From Heliocidaris tuberculata (Eukaryota > Echinodermata > Echinoidea > Camarodonta > Echinometridae): DNA of 64,000 bases. Made by a program: the position numbers and the translations under genes. Shown here piece after piece: positions 46,362 to 64,000 of the stretch (its first letter is position 1; each line of letters opens with the position of its first letter). The stretch covers positions 11,340,468 to 11,404,467 of the forward strand of contig CM046847.1 of NCBI GenBank assembly GCA_025618425.1. Reading direction: 5' to 3'. The notes beneath the pieces were generated by a model. It was given only the letters and a program-made list of their open reading frames with translations. It ran no database searches and was not told the DNA's origin.

Positions 46362-46713
46362 GAGAAGGTGGAGTTCTGGGAAAAGTCAAAAATAATTTGT
46401 GAGCTTTCTCATTGCTTTTATGTCAGTTTGGAAGAACATCATAGTATAAATGTCCCCTGAAAACTATTGCTCTTCAAATGCCCTCATATTCAAAATATGA
46501 CAAGAAACAGCTGAAGTGGTCGGGCCAAACATTCATGCCACATGTGTGTCCAGTCCCATATACCCATTTCTGTGTCAATTTTTTAATCATTTTGATGATT
46601 CCAAGACCTCACAGTATCCATCACTTCTTATGTTGACATGATCAACCTTTCACACTTGCTTTGAGACAGTTTCTGTCATAATGTAATCATCTGAACAGAA
46701 CTCAACTTAATCT
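46362..46713 (+). mobile_element. TTAA-MITE family A, copy 3, in the minisatellite
   Basis: Same family as 33588-33957. Left end GAGAAGGTGGAGTTCTGGG after TTAA (46358-46361). The right end is slightly eroded. Satellite-like sequence lies on both sides. Confidence 0.75.
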
Positions 46714-46960
46714 GCCTGGATATATACCTTATATTACCTTAACATCCTAGATGTACATCTAATTAAACCTTATACTCTTTAAGATATCCTTCGAGATGTT
46801 TGCCTCAATTCACCTTGTTCTCAAAGATATTCACCAATGTCCCATGTGCTCAAAGATGTTTCACTTATCTCCCAAGATGTTCCTCTCATATCATCCCATT
46901 CCATAACATGATGCTAATCTATCACACGATCTCTTACACTAATATTACATCCAACCAAGC
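46714..46960 (+). repeat. Degenerate continuation of the minisatellite
   Basis: Resumes with TGGATATATACCTTATATTACC and irregular AGATGTxxACCTC-like units decaying toward 46960. Confidence 0.6.
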
Positions 46961-47847
46961 TATTACAGTGTACAAACAGGATCAGTGCTCATCTATATTT
47001 CAGTTTTTACCTCTGTTTCACCCCTATTCTAATCTCACCTTGCTCAGTTAAGCCTCAAATAAATTCCATAACGTGTGTGGGAGTGCCTCCCTTGAGACAG
47101 GTATATATAGATATATGTATATATTTGGATTAATGCGGCCTGGGAAGAATCTATAATGTGAATTCACTTGACAAGAAGAACGAAATAACTTCTTCGCCAA
47201 GACTCCTCTGCCGATACCTGTACCTTACCGGCAGCCAATCACCTTTCAACACTGCCAAAGTGACCTTCAAATAAGATGTGGATCATCTGCATGTATTTAT
47301 AACAATAATACATTCCATTTAAACTGAATGCCAGTCGTCCTAGACACGGTCCTTTTGGAAACATGATACGAGACAACATGAATGGACAAACAAGTCTGAA
47401 AACATAATGCCCCAAGTACGATCCTGTGTGAAGAGACACAGTTAATGATGCATAATCCTTGCAACATCGAGAATATAAAAATTGGCAACACAAGCAAAGA
47501 CATAAGGGTGTGGGATCTTAAGACTCTATATTAATGAAACATGAGGGGTTTTTTTTCCCCAGGCTAGCGATTTTCAAACCAGACTGAATTAGTTACATGA
47601 TAAATTTATCAGTATGTCATGTGCAATAATACTGGATATGTTATATCCAACTTGGCATTAATCCTAATTACATAGAGATTAAGATGCATTCCTAATTTCC
47701 AAACAGGAAATACGCTACTGTCAACAGACAGGTAGTGAAAATAACATTGAAATAATCACAAAGTTTAGACAAGAAGATCCAAGCACAAGTTATCTTGCTC
47801 TAATTTACTAGAACCTAAATTGCATTTACTTCTGTATAATATCAGTA

Positions 47848-48652
47848 CAGGGCAAACTCGACATAACGAGGTCGGCTATAGTAGGGTAACGGATATAACG
47901 AGAACATTGTCACGGTCCCGAATTTACTTGCATGCAATTCTATGGTGGCGCGAACCTTTATAGCAAGGTCGGCTTTAATATCGGCTATACGGGCAAAGAC
48001 TCGTGCCTCTAAGACAAAGAAAAAGACTAGTAATTATTCCCGTTGTAACGAGCAAGCAAATTTCACTGCCCCTCAAATGGACATAAATCTTTCAGCTGGA
48101 GAATCTGCACACACACAAGCATATAGTAGAGATATCATTACATTTTGGCGGCCGCAGTCGATCGCAATGCGAAGCGGGGTGCATCTTTTCATTTGTGTCA
48201 CACACACAGTGCAGGCAGCATCTTTTTATTTGTATCACAGCGCAGGGAGACCGGCCCCCTTAGTGTGAATGAGAGTTTTTTTTTTTTCATACCATGAGTA
48301 TGCCTTATGCTGACAGGAGCTGACAGTACAGGCGCTGTCTCGATATTCAATGCGGAAGTGTGATGGACTTGACTCTTAGTCGGTAACTTAGCCTCTGAAA
48401 ATAATTCTTTTAACGCATTTTCCGACACGATCCGATATTTCATTAGCTAATTCGAGAATTGAAATATTATTAATGCCTTCATAGCTTTCAAATGAGTAAA
48501 TAAGCGGCAGCAGAAGAACTAGGTACATTTATTAGTAGTGTACATGTAGAATCTAGTCCCATATGTGCATTTTCATGTATGTTCTGATATAACAAGATAA
48601 CTGCTATAACAAGGAAAATCCTTCAGTCCCTCGTTATATCGAGTTTCCTCTG
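47848..48652. mobile_element. pogo/Tigger-like non-autonomous element
   Basis: 805 bp flanked by TA (47846-47847, 48653-48654). Inverted ends CAGGGCAAACTCGACATAAC and CAGAGGAAACTCGATATAAC (complement of right), followed by GAGG. The interior repeats ATAACGAG-like motifs. The 108-codon frame at 47942-48268 has no transposase features. Confidence 0.8.
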
Positions 48653-49200
48653 TATCCTTCTTTTATTACAGCTATTATCTTGCGACATATATCTATGAGA
48701 GACGCGTATGCCAATGCCAATTGTTCAGGGTACATTTACTGATTCTTATATTGATTTCAAACTCAGTTCTATATTCTTTTCTATATATTAGAGTTTGTTT
48801 CCACTAGTCTTCATATTTGTTCTTGATTGAAAGTATTCTTTTTTTATGAATTCACCGCCCAGGCAGTATAATTGCATTCCTTAATACATGTATATGTGGC
48901 AAGTCCAAGGTATTTTGTCAAATACATGTACCTTACCCACAGCATCTAAGATTTTAGTAGCCTGTACCTGATGACTGTATCAAGCTGATCCTTTCTAGAG
49001 CTTAAATCAGACTAAATATTAAATAAAATTATATTTTTATGTCAATTTATGTTCATAATTCCATCATACTTGGTGACATATGGGACATACCTTGGACTTG
49101 CCGGTATATTCTTTCTGGAATTAGAAAAATTCATACCCAAAGCAAAACTAGAATACTTAATACATGACTCTCACATGTACTGTTCTTCTGTAATAATCAA

Positions 49201-49800
49201 AGGGCAATCCAACCTTTGTAAAAAAAAAAAAAAAAAGCTGAAAGCAGAAGAATAAGAGAAACAGGACGGTGAAGGTTTGAAAGAAATCAGACAAAGAATA
49301 AGAAAGTTATGACTGTTTGAAAAATGAGATCACTACATCTATGCGAATCTCAAATTGGCAATCGCTCAATCGATTGTGACATATTCACGGTCAACCCTCC
49401 CATTTGTCGTGCACCAAAATATCACTAAATTCCTGTTTTCTCCTGAGTGCCTTTACCCTCAGGGCAGTACTCCAAATACATTGTAGATAGAATATTATTA
49501 TAGGTCCTCCAAAAAGAAAAAGATCCTACTGAGTTATATACATTTTGAAAAATTGACATTTTAATTAGTTTGTGTGTTGGAGCGAAGGGGAAAGTTGACT
49601 GCCGCTACATCACAGTGACTGTACTGGTTCGGCCAATTTGAAATACCCATATGTATAATGATTACGAATTAAAAAATATCATAACTTTCTTATTGCTTGT
49701 CCGATTTCATTCCAACTTTCATGTTTAGTCAACATATGGCAATAATGTCCATACAGAGTACACAAGATGTGGGTATCTTTCAAATTGAATTGAAGACAGG
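49201..49800. mobile_element. Probable foldback MITE with AGGGCAATCCAACC left end
   Basis: The left end follows TCAA, a possible eroded TTAA. Internal sequence is partly palindromic: AAGGTTTGAAAGAAATC, GAATAAGAAAGTTATGA and CAAATTGGC on the left recur in complement on the right. The right boundary is unclear. Confidence 0.45.
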
Positions 49801-49971
49801 GTTTGATGGGTGTTTGTATAATTCAATAGATGACAGGATAATACATTATCAACTGGAAATATTATTTTAAAAAAATTAATTAAATTAAATGTAAAAAAAG
49901 CAAATATTTTCTGACACCTCTTTTCTCAAACATAACAAAGCTTTCCTGAGTTAAAGGTCTGGCAAAATTCC

Positions 49972-49977
49972 TTTATT
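49972..49977 (-). terminator. Possible FHIP2 polyadenylation signal
   Basis: AATAAA on the minus strand about 176 bp downstream of the FHIP2 stop codon. Position is plausible but use is not shown. Confidence 0.3.
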
Positions 49978-50152
49978 CCATTCCATTCTGTGCATACACC
50001 ATCCCAGAGCTGGATTCCCTTCTCATCTACATAGAGCCCACGACTTGGAGGCATGTTGCCACGGTAACAATTTACCATCATCATCATGCAGGGTTCAGGC
50101 AGAGTTTGCCAAAGTTCCGTGGGCGAGTGCCTGCTGAGCCCCGAAGAGATGA

Positions 50153-60733
<10,581 letters not shown>

Positions 60734-60757
60734 CTGCCATAAAAACAAAGATAAGTA

Positions 60758-60926
60758 CAGTCAGATATGTCTTAGTGGCCCCCTCTCTATGTAGGCTATC
60801 TGTCTAGAGAAGCCATCTATGTTATCTCCCTCAGGGAGAAATACAAGCCTGTATTCAAAGGCCACCTGTCCATAGTAGCCACTGTTTCTGTTTCCCTTGA
60901 GTGGCCTTAATAGACAGGTTTGACTG
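60758..60926. mobile_element. pogo/Tigger-like MITE next to FHIP2 exon
   Basis: Ends CAGTCAGATATGTCTTAGTG and complement of CAGTCAAACCTGTCTATTAA, with TA at 60756-60757 on the left and an eroded right flank. Related in its ends to the MITE at 13481-13645. It lies 24 bp upstream of the exon acceptor at 60733. Confidence 0.65.
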
Positions 60927-61013
60927 GAAATTCAAAGTTTGGTCAACGACATAAAGGACTACTTACAGTGCACTCATGGAACTGTCATGAAAAAACAAAG
61001 ATAAGTAAATTCA

Positions 61014-61378
61014 AAGAAAAGGTCGAGTTCTGGAAAAGGCAAAGAATAATTTTGGGGCTTTCTCATTCTTTTTTATGTTAGTTCAGAAGAGTATCATGGT
61101 AGAAATGTCCCCTGAAAAGGATTGCTCTTCAAATGCCCTCACATTCAAAATATGACAAGAAACAGCTGAAATGTTTGGGCCGAACATTTGCATGTAGTCC
61201 CACATACACATTTCTCAGGGCAGCGCATGTGACCCTCAGCAGGATTGAGTCAATTTCTTATCATTTTTGGTGATTCCAAAACCTTACAGCACACACCAAT
61301 TCTTATGTGCTATATAACAATTGCTTTGAGACAATATCTTTCACAATTCAATCTCTTGACCAGAACTCAACTTTATCT
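61014..61378 (+). mobile_element. TTAA-MITE family A, copy 4
   Basis: 365 bp, right TTAA 61379-61382, left TTCA 61010-61013. Ends AAGAAAAGGTCGAGTTCTGG and complement of AGATAAAGTTGAGTTCTGGT. Confidence 0.8.
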
Positions 61379-61664
61379 TTAAAGATTGGCCATTCACATG
61401 GGTGAATTTTCAAAGTACACTCATGAACTGTCATGGAAGCAAAGATAAGTAAATTCAAAGTTTGGAAATTCATATGAAGGACTGTTCAATGTAAAATCAT
61501 AGAACTGTAATCAAAACAAAGTTACATGTATCCACATAAATGCAAAATTACATACGATGATAATGATACACATGTATGGCATACATATCCACCTCCAGAT
61601 GTGCTCAAGGTGCCTTCATTGTGGTTTTAAAGAGCAACTCATAAAAATAATACATAAAAAGACA

Positions 61665-63524
61665 TAGGGCTGGGACTAAAAACCGGGTACCCGAGTCCCG
61701 CCCGAGAGCCTCGGGACCCGGGTCAAAATATTAGATAACCGATACCCGAAAATGAGTATTTAATTATCACCTATGTATGTACACGACAAGGCGGTAGATG
61801 AACGTCGAACAGCCATTTACTATTTACATGTAAAAAAAATCCATGTAGCGCTCTAGCGCACCATTGCAGTGATGCGCTTTTGATTCGTTCAACTCACTGT
61901 GAAACATAACCTTACACATTCGTATACACAGAGAGCAAAGCTCACTGCCGCTATTCGGAGACTGCTCATTGGTTCATTGAACCCATGACATAATTTGCAT
62001 TTAGTGCCCTTCCCCCTTCTTTGCAGTGAACGATAAGTCTATGAGCGATTAACGGGCGTAAAGTTTACAAACTCATGCATATTCAACAGTCGCTCCACAC
62101 TCGCACGTGGCATCTCACAACTCGTACACTATTAAACAGGTATTTTTAACATCGACGATCACGATCTGACACTGTCACAATATCCTGAAACTTTAGCAAA
62201 GAAGTTACCAATTACTGAAATCAGATTAAGAGTACATGAACGATATATCCAAAATAATATCCTTCATTGTTCATGCGAAAGTGAAAAGCAAGGCTGTGAG
62301 AAGCAAAGGATGTCTACAGTGCGCGCGATTAACATTTTCATTCATAAAATTGGGCTTGTGACGTCATTTCATGAGCGGTCCCGTTAATAACAAGTCATGA
62401 CAAGTCATATGCCAGCCAGCCAATGAAGGTATGCGCCTTTTTTTTTTTTTTTCTTTTTTCCTTTCATATACCGCGGCGGCATTGGGCGGAAAGGCGCTTT
62501 GTATAAACAGATCGAATTTCAAAAGGGAACCGCATGTGTGTGTTAAAGGATGAAGTTGCAGTCGGACAGAGAAGAAAATGTTGGCTTGATGATTTTTTTT
62601 GATGAATGATGAGTTTGATGAATGATGATATTTGATGTCTGATGAAGATAATTGTTTTGATGATGTTATTATCTTGATAATGATGATATGATGATGATGT
62701 CTTTGATGATTATGATGATCGATGATGATATCAATGGTGCTACTGGCGAAGAGAGAGGACCCGGCATGTATTGATGATTTTATGTGTACTAGTAGTGGTA
62801 CGTGTGTGTGAATTTCAATAATTGGCGGGTTGATCACACGTTGAGAATGAAACTGTCGGTGAGACGATGACCGCGTGCGTGAGGACTCGCAATGTGTATA
62901 ATTAGAGTATGAGGAGTGTAGATACTACAGAAAGCTCGCCATTTTCGCCAGGCAAATCAATACTCCGTGTGAACAGTGAAGTTTGTGTACAAAGTGAGTA
63001 AGTGACTCGATCTCTACGATCACGATGTCAAAATTCCCAAGAGCTGCCCGTACAAAATTATTAAGAATCATCATGATCATCGTCTCAAACGAGTTTTTCT
63101 TCATAAGATTTCTTTGTATTCCCCTTCCTTTTTTATAAGTACATGTACATTCATGTATTTTGGATAAACATGTGCGAGGGACTGTTGACCGCGCGTGACT
63201 ACCTAAGGCGCTGGCGCGCTGGCATGATTAGACGGTAGACAATTTCTACAGATTAGATTTAGGCGGCTTATGCCTATCCTGTCTTGCGCCCACGCGATTT
63301 CCTCCGCCTGTTTTGTTGTTGTTGTTGTTTTTGTTTTTTTGTTTTTTCCTCGAATGGTTTATTTCAGTTGCCAAACACAAAGGAGTTTTCCCACAGTGTT
63401 TGTAGCTTCTTAGGGGTAAATATTGGCTTGTAATTCGTGTTATATCATTTTCGGGTAACCGGGAACCCGCCCGAAAAATAGTCGGGTTCCCGAATTGAAA
63501 AAATACCCAAAACTCCCACCCCTA
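61665..63524. mobile_element. hAT-like non-autonomous transposon with 8-bp TSD
   Basis: 1,860 bp. Ends TAGGGCTGGGA and TCCCACCCCTA, flanked by identical AAAAGACA at 61657-61664 and 63525-63532. Subterminal CCCGGGT/GGGTACCCG/CGGGTTCCCG motifs on both sides. No transposase ORF. The interior includes a GATGAT microsatellite (62580-62730), a T-run (62437-62460) and an ATTTGCAT octamer near 61995 with an ATTGGTTC motif just upstream. Confidence 0.85.
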
Positions 63525-63739
63525 AAAAGACACCATAAAGCAAACATTTGCATTTGTACAAGTAGGACATGTAGTCACTTTCAAAGGTAGCATAATATAC
63601 AGATTTGTTCCTAGAGATACTAAAAAAATGAAATAAATACAAATGATCGTGATGTGCCATTGTTCAAAATTATCTTTAAAGTGTACCAATCACCTGAAAA
63701 AAAAGAAGAAAAGAATATGTGTACAGCTAGAAAGTATAA

Positions 63740-63880
63740 AATCAACGGTAACTTTGCTATCAATGGTAACTCCCATGGAAACCTTGATTTTGATTGGCTG
63801 TTGAGTGATGTTACCATGGTAGTTACCACTGATAGCAGAGTGACCATTAATAATAAGTTTTATGCAACGGGGCCCAGTAG
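63740..63880. mobile_element. Degenerate MITE related to the GGGCCC...CATAAAAC type
   Basis: The right end reads ATAATAAGTTTTATGCAACG then GGGCCC, the complement of the left end type at 52715. The middle contains TTGATTTTGATTGGCTGTTG and inverted GGTAACT/AGTTACC motifs. The left end is diverged. Confidence 0.5.
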
Positions 63881-64000
63881 TCTACTCACGAGTTGCTTTA
63901 ACGCTTACAGAGAGTGTACTTACATTTGCAATATCTCTTTAAAGAAGTAATATTTGAAGCCCATATTTTGAATATAGTATAATGAAATGGAACCTCTATC

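Noticed and set aside
47942..48268. 108-codon ORF in the pogo-like element
   Set aside because: No helix-turn-helix or DDE motifs and it crosses no conserved segment.
63905..63960. Possible further FHIP2 exon reading GFKYYFFKEILQ before a GTAAGT donor on the minus strand
   Set aside because: The donor is good, but the residues do not match the FHIP region expected directly upstream of FRECIVN, and no acceptor is visible before the window ends.

Overview
The window is eukaryotic nuclear DNA, AT-rich and packed with non-autonomous DNA transposons, minisatellites and microsatellites. It holds parts of three recognisable animal genes: an intronless thiol dioxygenase (ADO), a complete seven-exon BAR-domain gene (BIN3) and the 3' end of an FTS/Hook-interacting protein gene (FHIP2, formerly FAM160B). 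The gene set shows a metazoan. The intron sizes, the frequent ACATGTA-type motifs and the repeat types suggest a marine invertebrate, and I lean to a sea urchin or another echinoderm. That last step is inference.

Layout. 1-16.8 kb has no convincing protein gene. It contains low-complexity tracts, two TA-flanked MITEs (3425-3789, 7012-7260), a LINE 3' end split by a 1.5-kb foldback element (9041-10571), a GC-rich TIR element (10781-11656), two abutting pogo-like MITEs (13481-13835) and a hAT-like element with a perfect 8-bp target duplication (14897-16384). ADO (16880-17653, minus) and BIN3 (18073-31337, plus) are head to head, 419 bp apart. BIN3 has seven coding exons and all splice junctions keep frame, giving 257 aa. 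Its introns hold MITEs, a GAA tract, a decayed Penelope-like element with a GIY-YIG remnant, a 324-bp tandem duplication and a ~150-bp tandem array.

31.3-50.1 kb is gene-free as far as I can see. It holds probable BIN3 3' UTR and downstream sequence, a chain of TTAA-flanked MITEs (32.5-34.0 kb), a GA minisatellite (41.3-42.0 kb), a 62-64-bp minisatellite (44.9-47.0 kb) broken by a MITE, and a pogo-like element (47848-48652). 50.15-60.73 kb carries four C-terminal exons of FHIP2 on the minus strand; the 5' part of the gene lies beyond the window. One FHIP2 exon is followed by two further copies of itself at a frame-preserving 126-bp period. A second hAT-like element (61665-63524) with an exact 8-bp duplication occupies most of the right end.

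Function. ADO acts in oxygen sensing through N-terminal cysteine oxidation. BIN3 acts at membranes and actin. FHIP2 is a dynein cargo adaptor. Nothing in the window suggests that the three work in one pathway. The main interest is the transposon biology: precise insertion footprints, elements chained through shared TTAA or TA sites, and elements sitting directly beside splice sites.
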